Below are positions 47,091-59,224 of a DNA stretch of 64,000 bases, in pieces. The notes below the pieces were generated by a model, which ran no database searches, was not told the DNA's origin, and worked only from the letters and a program-made list of their open reading frames with translations. Position 1 is the first letter of the stretch, and each line of letters begins with the position of its first letter. The DNA comes from Anthoceros angustus (taxonomy: Eukaryota > Streptophyta > Anthocerotopsida > Anthocerotales > Anthocerotaceae): the NCBI GenBank assembly GCA_010909165.1, contig MU008183.1, forward strand, positions 62,001-126,000, read 5' to 3'. The translations under genes and the position numbers were made by a program.

Positions 47091-49360
47091 AGTCCATCGG
47101 TTTTCGCCTCTGCATGTAAGGATGTGTGCAATAAATTGCCATGTCAAAAACTATTCCCAGATTTCTAGCAATTGAAAACATCGTTGTCGGCGGAGAGGCG
47201 GAGGGAGGGTCGCGGTTTTGGCCAGCCATGTCGAGATGGAGTCGAAGGGAACAAGTTTCCTTTGCTTGTGATTTCGGTCACATGGCGGCGCGAGTCAAGT
47301 GCGAGGGTGGTCTTTGTCCGGCCGCAGTGCGAGGCGAGGCAGCGGTTTGAAAGAGGCTACAATCTGCGCCTTTCAAAACCACGACGCGACCGGTTTGCCA
47401 TCTCGTTTACGCTGCCTTCACATCTTGCGCTTTATCCTAACCAAGTACGAAATGGCTTGCACATCAGGACCCGATTCGTGAGTTCGGCAATTCCTCGCGG
47501 TTCAGGAGAACTCGACTTAGACATGGTTTGAAGTGCCTATACCTTTGCTTGAAGCGGTTAGTTTCAATATGTTCATCTTTGATAAAAGGCGAGTCTCACG
47601 CCTGTACCTTGGCCGGTGACAGCAATTTGCTGTTCGGAAGGAAGCATCTGGCGTCTTGGCGCAAAGCGTGGCGCGATGTCGTGGTTGACGGTCTGTAATT
47701 TCGGTGGACATTGGGAGCACATGGAAATGCCATATGGGATCCGGATGCGAGATGGAGGACATGGATGTTGGGGAGGACCTCGCCTGGAGGAAAATGTCCC
47801 GGAGGTTCCAGTTCACAAGATCACGAGTCTAATGGCACACCGTGGTGCCGTGTAGCTCGCCGCGAGCCCTCCACGAAGTGTGGGGAATTTTTCGCTGCGC
47901 GGTCAGCAGGCGGAGGCACCATGTTCAGCAAACATGGGCGGCTGTATGGGCGACATGGACAACAAGGAGCTTGTCGGAGCAATACTACGGAAAAGGGGAT
48001 TGCGGTGGGTCCAGGACCAACTGTTGGAGCTAACAAGTGGCGGCAAGAGGAAGGGAATGTGGCGAGCCGGGCTTTGCCACCATTGACATTGGTGGCCTCA
48101 ATGTGCCACGGCAGAAGTTCATGGAAGTCATCCGCGCAAAGCGCAAAGCGAGATTCCGGCAAATGGGCGACTTGTCGCGAGCAAGGAGGAAGGAACTGCG
48201 TTAAGTGGCTTCCACGGTTCCCGATCTCTGGTGAAGTCCATGATTAGGTCGGAGTTTAGGACACCGACGCGGAACAACAAATATGTGGAGGCGGCAAAGG
48301 CATACGCCTTAGCGGAGAAGAGTAGGGAAAAAAGCTGCGACTTTGAAACCTCCAGGGGATGAAAAGGTGTGGAGGATATTGTCACATGGGCACGAGTTGA
48401 ACTCGGACAACACGGGAACTTTTGCCGTCGAAGGCATCGCTTGCGACAAAGGCGAGATTGAGAAATCCAATGGACAAGGGCCAAACCCATGGGGCCTGTG
48501 GACGTCTTGGGGAGTTCAAGTTCCAAGAAAAGTATGGGAGAGCCCCAATACCGAATGCGAATTTGGTGCACTCGGCCACTAGCAAAAATGCATGAACGTG
48601 GGATGTGATGGGCGGGGAGAACCACATGGCGGACTTTCGAAAGATCTGCATAATAAGGGCTCAGCGATGCAAAACCACAGGCCAAACGCAATTCGGGTAG
48701 TGTGCGAATTAATTCCGATTTGGATGTTGGTGCTTGGATGAAGACGGTGGGAAGAGCCGGATGGGGATGACACATACGAGGACACAAATTCCGAGGCGAG
48801 GTGCTCGGAGGACGAGGGACGGAGAAGAGTATGCGAGAGGGGAAGGGACGGGTGCGAATGGGGATGAAGACAACAGCGAGAATGGAAAAAGCGTTGGCAT
48901 GTCACACATCCGCATCAGTCACTAGGTGGAGGGGCATCGGTCGGACAACGATTTCGAGAAAGTGTATACTCGTTCTCGGGCGACGAAGCGGCCGAGTGGA
49001 CGTCTGGCGAGGCGGGATGGAGGGCGGCGTGGCGGTGAGCAAAGGCCTCGGCGTCGAAGGGGAAGGAGAGAGGCGAAGTCCGGTGAGGCGTCTTGATGGA
49101 CTCATGAGGTTTGGGCTGCACTGTTAGTTGCACTGTTTCTTCTCATGCGAGCTGGCCGGTCATGGGCGTCGTCAATGTGGAGGGCTGCAACCATCCGCCA
49201 AGAGAACCAACAATGGAAAGGCACAAAGCGGAAAGGAGCACGGCTGTATCACGGAATGCGAAAAGAGCCAAAGGCCGCAAAAGTGTCATAGCGCGATCAA
49301 ATCGCCCGCGCGAGTATAATTAGATCTCGAGGCGCGAAACTACAAAACCATGAAATGATA
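47091..49360 (+). repeat. R1 repeat, copy B (truncated by duplication)
   Basis: This aligns with R1 copy A (35961-38218) with many short indels and is identical to copy C up to 54750. It lacks the last ~500 bp of R1 because the tandem duplication junction cuts it at 49360. Protein-like plus-strand pieces include DNKELVGAILRKRGLRWVQD near 47960-48015 and KFMEVIRAKRKARFRQMGD near 48116. None is intact. Confidence 0.75.
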
Positions 49361-51526
49361 CTCCTCCTCGGTGAGCTCTTGAATCTGGATGGGTCGTGAA
49401 AGTCTCCCGTGAGTCCAACCCATAGGTAGGATCCGGTGCCGTCAAGGCATGGATCAAGTACCTCCATGTCCCCCTGTGCCCACAACAACATAAACTTTCG
49501 GAGATAATCTTCTCTCCCGGCCAAGGAGAATCCGGGCACATGATTATCTTGATAAGCATCCCTCAATCTAATGCACCATTGGGAAGTTAGACTTCTTAGG
49601 CGGTGCTTACCCGCTCCCCAGCTGTTGTCCTCCTCCGGTCTTCTTGCCCCTTTCTTCCTTGTGGCTTTGGTCTTGGAGCTTATTCGATTGTTGCTTCCCT
49701 ATAGCAGGCTGTTGCTTCCTAACCAGCGGCGGTTGCTTGCTTAGCAACCTCTTGCTAACTCGTGATTCTTCCATAGGAGGCCTCTTCCACGGTGGCCCTC
49801 CTTGCAATCCAGCCCTCTTGGCCTCCTTCCGACCTTTCCTAGCCTCGTCCCTCTCCTTCTGTGGCGTGAGGCATCCGAGGTTTCTGCACTTGTGAAATAA
49901 CATTCTGCAGCTCTCCTATGGTGCTCTGTGTGTCGGAGGAGGTGAGCCATGAGGCTTCTGGTCCTTAGACTTCTCCTCTCCTCGGACCTTCCCTATTTCC
50001 ACTTCCAAGCTTAGGCGTCCCTCCAAAACCTCCTTCTCCTTCTTCATCTTGGAGCTCCTCCAATTGCTTGTTGCTTGCTGCTTTGTAAACCTAACAAGGA
50101 GAGGACGAGCTCGATCTTCCATCTAGCCACAGTGCGTGCCATAGCTGAAACCAACTCCTGTGGGGTGATGTTAGGTCCCCGGACCTTCTTTGGGAATGGG
50201 CTCCCTCCTTCCTATCTGTCGCGGTGGCCGCCCCACAACTTAGGGTATACTTGAAAGCCACCCGTTGAGCAGTGAGTCACTTTCTCGGATCGCTCGGCCG
50301 TGCCCAAGGGTTGGGCGATTCCTCTGTTGACTGTGGTTTCCCACCCAGGCTCTGGGATATTGGTGCTGCCACAGCCTTGCCCTTGTCTTGGGCAGTTGGT
50401 TTCCTCCTTCCTCACCCCTTTGGGCCCTCATCCCTATCCTCCACGGCGGGTTGCGGTGACTACCCCAAGGTCCGTTGCATTGGCGGCGTCACCTCCTCCT
50501 GGGCTCTTCTCCACAGCTGCCGATCGTCACCAAACAAGGCCACCAAGGCCCCGTCATCCCCATGCCCTTCTTCCCTTCCACTCTCTACAGCCTTGGGAGG
50601 TCCAGTCCCGTTATGGCGGGCTGAGGCTTCAACACCTTGAGGAGCTTAGCGTGGTAGTAGGCAAAATCCGAGTCAATTTTGCTGGATTGCCTCTTCCACA
50701 TCTTGGCACCGATACTCCCTTCGCCATAGGTGCTCGGGAGGCGTCTTGTCAAACTGGACCATCTCTTCTGCCGGGTTTGTATGGGCAGGCGAATCTCGCG
50801 AGCCACAAGGGAAGCCTTTGTTACTTCCCACCGCCGTTGTTGCTCACTTTGCTCTCCAGCTCCGTCGTTTCTCGGCTTTGCCACTTCCGCCGCGGCGCCT
50901 CCCCCTCTTAGCTGGACGGCGCTGCTGCAAGGCTCTCGCTCCTCCGTTCATCACGGCCTCAAGCTCGCCATCTCTCTCTCCAGGTGATCGGCAACTCTGC
51001 CCGTTCACTTCATCGGGTCCCTCTCCACTGTGTCATAGAACATCTGGCCCAATCTATCTTGGACCCTCTCACCACCTCATAGAAAGACAAGGAAATGGTC
51101 GACAATGTGCTCCGGCTTCTTAATGAGGTGAGGATCACTGGCTAATCCACGGCTCGGTCTAGCTTGTTGGTGACCCGGCCATTCTCCACTCTAGACAATG
51201 TGGGAGCAATGGCTTGTGCCTCCTGACTTTTGAGGAGATGGTTTCTGAAAGGGTCAATGATTATCCCATACATTCCTCTTGGTCTCTCATAAGACCGGAG
51301 CAATGAATATCCAGTGCGGGGGGTCCTCACGTTGCCTTCCCCTATGGCCTTCTCCCTCATGCTCTGCACTCCAAAACCAACGTGGGGCTATTGTAGCACC
51401 ACTTTTTGTCCATGAAGGACGGTGATGTAGCCACCAAAGACCCTTCACTCTCCGATTGCCCCATATTGGGCCATTGGGCGTCGTAATGGCCTCAATGGCG
51501 GCCGGAGTATTCTTCTTAGGCGCCAT
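49361..51526 (-). pseudogene. gag-like retroelement region, minus strand (unit 2)
   Basis: This is the exact duplicate of the unit 1 region, opening with the same MAPKKNTPAA frame at 51526. The left end is cut by the duplication junction, so its last frame (49566-49297) runs into R1 sequence instead of the original continuation. Confidence 0.4.
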
Positions 51527-52480
51527 GCTCCTGTCCGAAATTCACCGCAGCGCAGGCGAGGATCCCCCACGGAATCTGCTCGGCTTCGACCTCACGGTGG
51601 CGTGTCACCCCATTTTACTTGGGGAATCACGCAATCACGGTTGCAGTGACCCTTCGCCGTCTCGGCCCCTATCCGCCACGGTGACGCGCTTGATCGATTA
51701 TTCCGAGCCCTCGTGTTACTCTGTTCGGCCAGCTACTCCGGCATGCCGACCCTTGTGGCGTGACCATGCTCCTGCTTCCACAGTTATAAGAATCCCTATG
51801 TTTTCCGGGACATTCCTCGAATGCTTCGGTCGTGCCCGACCACCGCTTTTCCACCAATTTTGCGGGCCGGTTCCCTGACCACTTCACTGGCCCTATCAAC
51901 CCGTGCTCTTCCCAACTTCTTGCGGCAGCCCCTTGACCTCCGATCCTTCGCATCCTCCCGGACACCGCCACAATCACATTGGTCCTCCCTGCAGCGCTCG
52001 TGCGGCTGATGCCTTCAGCGACTCATGTCGCCTTGCCGGCGTTCGCTCCGGTCTCCGTCCACAATTACGCCGAGCTTGAGGCGGCGCCGTCTTCAATCCG
52101 CTTTGGATTCGATGCAAATCCTCTTCCACTTGTTCTTAATTGCCAATAGGACCCCCTTACTTCCCGTTTGGGTATTCCTTGTAATTCCATCGATTGGATT
52201 TTCCAAGTCATTGGAAAGAAACTCCAACTTGGTTGCTACCATAGCAGCTCGGTCGGTTGTGGTCATAGCAACAGTGCAGCAGCCCTAGCAACGTTAGCAA
52301 CGGTCGAGCAACCCTCAGGGTTACATCCGGGATCGGGACTAGACCCTCTTCCTCCTACTAGGCTCTAGTAGACTTTCTTTATTTCCTAACCTACTTCACA
52401 TTCCCACTCCACACGATTCTCTACTTAAACACAAAACAAAAAAACACTCCTTTCCGAAATTAGTACCATGTGGTCACCAC
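51527..52480. other. leader-like stretch upstream of gag start (unit 2)
   Basis: This is the exact duplicate of 46137-47090, with the same GTTGCTA motif cluster at 52230-52315. No gene is assigned. Confidence 0.35.
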
Positions 52481-55265
52481 AGTCCATCGGTTTTCGCCTC
52501 TGCATGTAAGGATGTGTGCAATAAATTGCCATGTCAAAAACTATTCCCAGATTTCTAGCAATTGAAAACATCGTTGTCGGCGGAGAGGCGGAGGGAGGGT
52601 CGCGGTTTTGGCCAGCCATGTCGAGATGGAGTCGAAGGGAACAAGTTTCCTTTGCTTGTGATTTCGGTCACATGGCGGCGCGAGTCAAGTGCGAGGGTGG
52701 TCTTTGTCCGGCCGCAGTGCGAGGCGAGGCAGCGGTTTGAAAGAGGCTACAATCTGCGCCTTTCAAAACCACGACGCGACCGGTTTGCCATCTCGTTTAC
52801 GCTGCCTTCACATCTTGCGCTTTATCCTAACCAAGTACGAAATGGCTTGCACATCAGGACCCGATTCGTGAGTTCGGCAATTCCTCGCGGTTCAGGAGAA
52901 CTCGACTTAGACATGGTTTGAAGTGCCTATACCTTTGCTTGAAGCGGTTAGTTTCAATATGTTCATCTTTGATAAAAGGCGAGTCTCACGCCTGTACCTT
53001 GGCCGGTGACAGCAATTTGCTGTTCGGAAGGAAGCATCTGGCGTCTTGGCGCAAAGCGTGGCGCGATGTCGTGGTTGACGGTCTGTAATTTCGGTGGACA
53101 TTGGGAGCACATGGAAATGCCATATGGGATCCGGATGCGAGATGGAGGACATGGATGTTGGGGAGGACCTCGCCTGGAGGAAAATGTCCCGGAGGTTCCA
53201 GTTCACAAGATCACGAGTCTAATGGCACACCGTGGTGCCGTGTAGCTCGCCGCGAGCCCTCCACGAAGTGTGGGGAATTTTTCGCTGCGCGGTCAGCAGG
53301 CGGAGGCACCATGTTCAGCAAACATGGGCGGCTGTATGGGCGACATGGACAACAAGGAGCTTGTCGGAGCAATACTACGGAAAAGGGGATTGCGGTGGGT
53401 CCAGGACCAACTGTTGGAGCTAACAAGTGGCGGCAAGAGGAAGGGAATGTGGCGAGCCGGGCTTTGCCACCATTGACATTGGTGGCCTCAATGTGCCACG
53501 GCAGAAGTTCATGGAAGTCATCCGCGCAAAGCGCAAAGCGAGATTCCGGCAAATGGGCGACTTGTCGCGAGCAAGGAGGAAGGAACTGCGTTAAGTGGCT
53601 TCCACGGTTCCCGATCTCTGGTGAAGTCCATGATTAGGTCGGAGTTTAGGACACCGACGCGGAACAACAAATATGTGGAGGCGGCAAAGGCATACGCCTT
53701 AGCGGAGAAGAGTAGGGAAAAAAGCTGCGACTTTGAAACCTCCAGGGGATGAAAAGGTGTGGAGGATATTGTCACATGGGCACGAGTTGAACTCGGACAA
53801 CACGGGAACTTTTGCCGTCGAAGGCATCGCTTGCGACAAAGGCGAGATTGAGAAATCCAATGGACAAGGGCCAAACCCATGGGGCCTGTGGACGTCTTGG
53901 GGAGTTCAAGTTCCAAGAAAAGTATGGGAGAGCCCCAATACCGAATGCGAATTTGGTGCACTCGGCCACTAGCAAAAATGCATGAACGTGGGATGTGATG
54001 GGCGGGGAGAACCACATGGCGGACTTTCGAAAGATCTGCATAATAAGGGCTCAGCGATGCAAAACCACAGGCCAAACGCAATTCGGGTAGTGTGCGAATT
54101 AATTCCGATTTGGATGTTGGTGCTTGGATGAAGACGGTGGGAAGAGCCGGATGGGGATGACACATACGAGGACACAAATTCCGAGGCGAGGTGCTCGGAG
54201 GACGAGGGACGGAGAAGAGTATGCGAGAGGGGAAGGGACGGGTGCGAATGGGGATGAAGACAACAGCGAGAATGGAAAAAGCGTTGGCATGTCACACATC
54301 CGCATCAGTCACTAGGTGGAGGGGCATCGGTCGGACAACGATTTCGAGAAAGTGTATACTCGTTCTCGGGCGACGAAGCGGCCGAGTGGACGTCTGGCGA
54401 GGCGGGATGGAGGGCGGCGTGGCGGTGAGCAAAGGCCTCGGCGTCGAAGGGGAAGGAGAGAGGCGAAGTCCGGTGAGGCGTCTTGATGGACTCATGAGGT
54501 TTGGGCTGCACTGTTAGTTGCACTGTTTCTTCTCATGCGAGCTGGCCGGTCATGGGCGTCGTCAATGTGGAGGGCTGCAACCATCCGCCAAGAGAACCAA
54601 CAATGGAAAGGCACAAAGCGGAAAGGAGCACGGCTGTATCACGGAATGCGAAAAGAGCCAAAGGCCGCAAAAGTGTCATAGCGCGATCAAATCGCCCGCG
54701 CGAGTATAATTAGATCTCGAGGCGCGAAACTACAAAACCATGAAATGATATGGACATGGTGCTTATTGGTGTAACCCACAGTGTATTGTGATTTTGACCG
54801 AAATAACGACTTCGTATAGCATCGACTTTGTATGCACGTATGTATGAAATGACGCGGACATGAAAGGCACCCCGACCGTGAGATCGGTATGTTCGAGAGA
54901 GGCGTACATGGGGCCGTAGGATGTACATGCCACATGTCCGGGCGGGCGATGGCCGGTCGGGACATGAGCCGTTGCACCGAAAGGGCAGGCGTCTGTGGTG
55001 GAATGATTCGGAGCGGATGGGGATGTCGGTAGCGTGTTAAGTTTGAAAAAAACCCGATGGGTAATTAATGCGTGGACCGGAAGGCCACAAACTCGACAAG
55101 GGGCGGAACGACTCCGACCCTGGCCGGGCCTAAAGTGTGTAACAAATTTTGTTGTCACGACCTTCATATTCGGCGGATCGGCCTAATGCATGTTACAAAA
55201 CCGCCATAAGCGTTACAAAAACCCGAATCCCGTTATAAAACACCATAACATGGACACCATGTTTC
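52481..55265 (+). repeat. R1 repeat, copy C (full length)
   Basis: This is the full-length R1, with AGTCCATCGG at its left and CACCATGTTTC at its right, as in copy A. Its right 500 bp (54751-55265) aligns with 38218-38720, including GTGTATTGTGATTTTGACC and GTTATAAAACACCATAACAT. The minus-strand 219-codon frame (54177-53518) is antisense and not considered a gene. Confidence 0.75.
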
Positions 55266-55759
55266 TAGTAGTGCATCTTAGCTGATTTTTCAGAATCGCG
55301 AGTTTATCGTGCAATTTCTTCTAAGGCAAGTTTGGCTTCAAGCTTTCCTCTCTCGATTTCTAATCGAGCCTTTTGGCTTCCTTCCTCTGCGTAATAAGCG
55401 GTTTGCCATGCTCCATCATGCCTTCCAACATTCTTCTGTGGATCTTTCGATCCGCGTGGTGAAGGCATCAACTATAGCTCTTTTATTTTGCTCGGTACTT
55501 CTAGGGGAGGCACTAGTCACACCATTACCACCACTACTTCCAGCTCCCATAGTCTCATGCACCAAGTGTCTCCATCCATTGCTTCGTACTTGATGGAGTC
55601 TCCATCCATTCTGCTCCAAACTCGGGGCACTTGGATAGGGTGTGGTCCATAAACATTTATATAGTCATCCATATCTAGTGTGTCACTTAGTGACATAATT
55701 TTGAAGGGTTGAATAATCTCGAAGGGGTTTTCCGTAAATAGTCTACGAAGGGTTTTGAT
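55266..55759 (-). other. insert between R1 and R2 in the right composite copy
   Basis: On the minus strand a short frame reads GNGVTSASPRSTEQNKRAIV and ends near 55416. The right end carries TTGAAGGG-TGAATAATCTCGAAGGGGTTTTCC (about 55702-55735), the same start as R2 at 38868 and 56985, so R2 is partly duplicated around this insert. Confidence 0.35.
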
Positions 55760-56319
55760 CACGGCCTCAGCTCGCCATCTCTCTCTCCAGGATTAAGCAG
55801 CAACTCTGCCCGATTTCACGCTTCATCCAGGTCCCTCTCCATTTCGGCGACGTCCTGCTCCTTGTTCCATCGCCTTACCTCTTCTGTCCGCCAACAGAGC
55901 TGGAGTCGCTCTATCTCCTGCTCGTGATCCGCGATCACGCCCCGCAGGGCCCCGCTCCGCTCAATTGTATCTTGGAGCTGAGGGCTAGGCGCGAGGCCAT
56001 AATTGTTGAGGACCCACTCCCGGCGGTCCCATATGTGCACATGGCTAACACTCTCGGCGCCCCGAATACTTGGGACTCCCGGGACATGCCTCTCTGATGT
56101 GGCAGCCACACATAAATGGCTGGCCACCCTCGACTGAATCAGTCCGAGAGTCCCAGCCATGAGGACTCTCGCAATCCCGGTGCCCCAAAGACTCGGGACA
56201 CTTTCCTTGCCTTCACCTCGCACGACACCATCTTTGTGAGCGACCAAGGCTGCGTCGTGATCGGAAGTGTGAAAGATGGTGTGTTTTTTCTCATTCTCTT
56301 GTGCAAGCAAGCTACGCAT
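55760..56319 (-). pseudogene. gag-like coiled-coil fragment, minus strand
   Basis: A 167-codon minus-strand frame (56319-55816) ends in a highly charged, helix-like stretch (HEQEIERLQLCWRTEEVRRW, then EMERDLDEA) typical of a coiled coil. After its stop the DNA matches the minus-strand gag-like region at 45557-45625 (CACGGCCTCAGCTCGCCATC and following), so it belongs to a related element. No catalytic domain is present. Confidence 0.4.
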
Positions 56320-56984
56320 GGCCTAATATATGTAAGTCATAATGTGCATGGGTGCACGATAAGTGGTTGTAAGCCCTAGTGTTAATGCGGACGCAAGCAC
56401 ACCAGTGCTCACATAAAACCTATTTAAGGACGCTGCCATGCCGGCGCCCCATGGAGGGAGCATAAGAGCACAGGGTGCTAGCATATTGGCACCTTCATTA
56501 GTATATATTATTTGCATATCATAAAGTTTTGTTGTCTCCTAAAGTTGGTAAAGTATAATAAACTCGGCTAAGAATCATAGGTCGTGAGTTCGAGATCCAA
56601 TTGTAGCTTTTATACTAGTTAAGTTGAGTTTCTTTTAGGCGACATGCACCCATCGTCTTGCCGTCATTTTTGTCAAAGCGGACAAAACGCCGCGATATGA
56701 AGACCCAAATGCGTAAACCGAGAAAATTAAGAATCACGGGTTTTGGGACTGTACAGTAAATCTGAAATTGGTCCGGGGTTTTTGAAAGCGGCTTCGTATA
56801 TTCAGCCACTTCAAATATTATCATGTTAAAGGGCATTCTAGCACTTGCATCTAAAGAGGAGAAGGCGAGTTTGGAGGGCAAGGAGAGTGAGCGCGTAGAG
56901 GAAGCGTGCAAACCATCTGAGCCACAAAGACATGAGTGCTTCACAGGCGCCGAGTTGAAGAGCAATCAACGGTGTCAGCTAAGA
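56320..56984. other. unassigned stretch
   Basis: Apart from a 116-codon minus-strand frame (56965-56615) without recognisable motifs, nothing is seen. The composition is more AT-rich than its left neighbour. Confidence 0.3.
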
Positions 56985-57545
56985 ACATCATAATTTTTGA
57001 AGGGGGTGAATAATCTTGAAGAGGGTTTTCCGTAAATAATCTCTGAAGGGGGTTTTTGATGGGCCCTAGAACGGGGTTTTTGATGGGCCCTAGAACAGCG
57101 TTTTTAAGGCATTCCGGAAAAAATCTCCGAAAAAAAGGGTGTCACCCACTAAAGTTACTACTTTCCATCCGGCCAATGTTTACATGTCGATGGTATAAAC
57201 TCGAACCTATGGGATTAATGCAAAGTAGGAGCAGGAAGGCCGTTCTGCGGGAAGGGACGTATGTCGATTTTGGGAGGAAAATGTGGTATAGTAAGGACAC
57301 AACAAAAGCCACCAGACGGTATTTCAAAACACGGTAACATAACAGACGTACAACATTCACTCTGGGACCGGGACAAAGCAAGTGATTTCAATTTCACTCA
57401 TCACCAGAGTTCAATCCTTCCATCACTTGGTCCATCTTCTCGGCATTGTCATCACTATCTTGACACTTTGATTTCGCAGGTTGTATGAAGCCTCTACACT
57501 CGAGCTTATCCCTAATCGCTTTTTGTCCACATTATACACATGTTT
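56985..57545 (+). repeat. R2 repeat, copy C
   Basis: This aligns with 38868-39400. A GATGGGCCCTAGAAC-GGTTTTT motif is doubled here (57057-57105) relative to copy A. Confidence 0.7.
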
Positions 57546-57840
57546 CGTACGTTCAACACAAACCCACAATACAAGATGGTTTGTTCATTCACAAACACCT
57601 CCTGCTTTTTTGGGTAATGGACCTTATTCCTTTTTTCCTCGGCATCGGACGGATGGGTTGGCACTGGCCGGACTATGTATTCCTACACATATCTCCCTTA
57701 AATCGCATCACGCTTGATCCGATACGATGGATAAGAAAGTGAGGTCGTGGTGCATCTAGCTTCGCATCAATGAGTCTCCCCAATCCAGAATGGCTGATGT
57801 ATAGTGCACGCGAAACATAAATATAGCACCAAGCACACAA
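57546..57840. other. insert between R2 and R3, no gene seen
   Basis: Short frames only. The stretch is unlike the GC-rich block that occupies the same place in the left composite copy. Confidence 0.35.
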
Positions 57841-57844
57841 GCAT

Positions 57845-57872
57845 AAACCCTAAACCCTAAACCCTAAACCCC
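57845..57872. repeat. interstitial plant-type telomeric repeat
   Basis: Three perfect AAACCCT units followed by AAACCCC. This is the telomere repeat of most land plants, here inside a transposon-rich region. Confidence 0.85.
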
Positions 57873-58344
57873 CTCCTCCCCGCCCCTCCCCGCTCAATGC
57901 CAATTTGGGGTTATGCAGTGGTGGAGAAGAACACTAGCACACCCTCCCATGGCGCCGGGCCCGGCCGTGTCTCCCCGCCCCAACCCCCGGCTCACCAATG
58001 TTTATTGCGGGTTATACAGCAGGTGGGAGAACACTTTGTGTTCCTCATCACATATGAAGATATTCAAGGGAATTTTATCCCTCTATTTACAACAGCACGA
58101 TCTTCACTTCGCCGCTTTTTCTCTTTTCATGATCCTATTTCTGTAGGTGTTTGCCTAAAGCAAATGTGGGAGAAGCCGACTCAACATTTTCAAGAGTTCA
58201 ACATGCCTGACATTACATAATGATTCACGTCACTAGTTCTCAGGTCAGATTCAGAATAGCGGTTAATTTTTCATAATACCTTCTTTGTATGTATGACAAT
58301 TCAATCCCATGACGGAAATCCATCCTTAGTGGACTTAAATAAAA
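57873..58344 (+). other. insert between telomeric repeat and R3
   Basis: This contains a short GC-rich trace (57937-57990) related to the GC-rich block at 40015-40055. A 107-codon plus-strand frame (57897-58220) runs through it without recognisable motifs. Confidence 0.3.
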
Positions 58345-58363
58345 TTCTTCTTCTTCTTCTTCT
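58345..58363. repeat. (TTC)n microsatellite
   Basis: Six uninterrupted TTC units directly before R3. Confidence 0.8.
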
Positions 58364-58369
58364 CCCCAT

Positions 58370-59215
58370 GGGCTGTCTTTAAGAAAATGAATATTTAGCG
58401 GCTCAAAATTCTTGCAACTTGGGAGTGTTAGTCAACTGCTTGGGAAAAAGCTCTAGTAATGAATAGATTCAGTATTCAAAACCTATATCTTTTGAATAAC
58501 TCAACTTTATTGGTTTTAAGGATGCTTGCATGAGCGCATGGGCAACTAACTTTGTTCATTTTAAGGATGCTAGCATTGCCTTAAAGCCTAAGTGGTTGCA
58601 TTGAGTGCCAGAAGGTGCCATTGGCGAGCTTTAAGATGAGGGTCAGCAGACCCTAAATGTTGTGTGGCAGTCGACACCGTCTGAAGCTCAGCCCAAGAAT
58701 TATACTAATGAATACGAGCAAGCATTGGAGGAGAATGAAAGCTTTGACGCAGAGGATATAGACCGCCTTCGGAAGTTGTTGGTGGTCCTTGACTCAGTAA
58801 CGGCGCAAGGCATAGACGAGTCGCTTGGCCGCACTCTTGAATGACTATTGTCGATGCTGATGACCACTTCCTCCTTTAGCAGTTGTTTGTTGCAATGTTC
58901 TCACGACCATTGAAATGAGACTCCATGATCTGAGGATTGTTTTCATTGTGTTTCACCACTTGAAAATAAAAGTTTTCGGTTGTAATAAACATATGAAAAT
59001 GGTAGCCCTCTATGCATTCTATGCGGGGCCCACACCCTACGTGCTCTAGTTAAGTGTAGACTTGAAAGTGCATCTTTATCAAAGATATGTGGGCTCGAGA
59101 AAGGGTGTGCGCATTATCAAAGTAGGCGATATCTTTGTGCAAGAGGTGTACATCGTGACAAGGGGTCTTTGTCTCGATCAAGTTCTATATTTCCCTTCAA
59201 AATTATCATATTTAA
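58370..59215 (+). repeat. R3 repeat, copy C
   Basis: This aligns with 40167-41010. Within it a 60-codon frame is intact (see next entry), whereas the left copy has a frameshift. Confidence 0.75.
58662..58844 (+). CDS. small acidic ORF conserved between R3 copies
   Basis: A 60-codon frame: EQALEENESFDAEDIDRL..., then VVLDSVTAQGIDES. The left R3 copy encodes EQAMEENDNFEADDMDR and, after a frameshift, VVLDSVSMQGMDES. Most differences are conservative (Leu/Met, Glu/Asp, Ile/Met), which is the pattern expected if the frame was under protein-level selection before the copies decayed. Predicted acidic helix. It could be an exon or part of a gag-like protein. Function is unknown. Confidence 0.4.
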   Translation: MWQSTPSEAQPKNYTNEYEQALEENESFDAEDIDRLRKLLVVLDSVTAQGIDESLGRTLE

Positions 59216-59224
59216 GGGAGTTGT

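Larger units (their letters stand above)
43971..49360 (+). repeat. 5390-bp perfect tandem duplication, unit 1
   Basis: Every position I compared recurs exactly 5390 bp later (43971 corresponds to 49361). The junction at 49360/49361 joins the interior of R1 (TGAAATGATA) to CTCCTCCTCG. The two breakpoint sides share only TA. Because R1 copy C reads on past the breakpoint into sequence homologous to copy A, the ancestral order is at the right end and copy B is the truncated one. Confidence 0.9.
49361..54750 (+). repeat. 5390-bp perfect tandem duplication, unit 2
   Basis: This is the second unit of the duplication. It holds the same minus-strand gag-like region and an R1 block and continues at 54751 into the rest of R1 copy C. 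I saw no base difference from unit 1. Confidence 0.9.
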
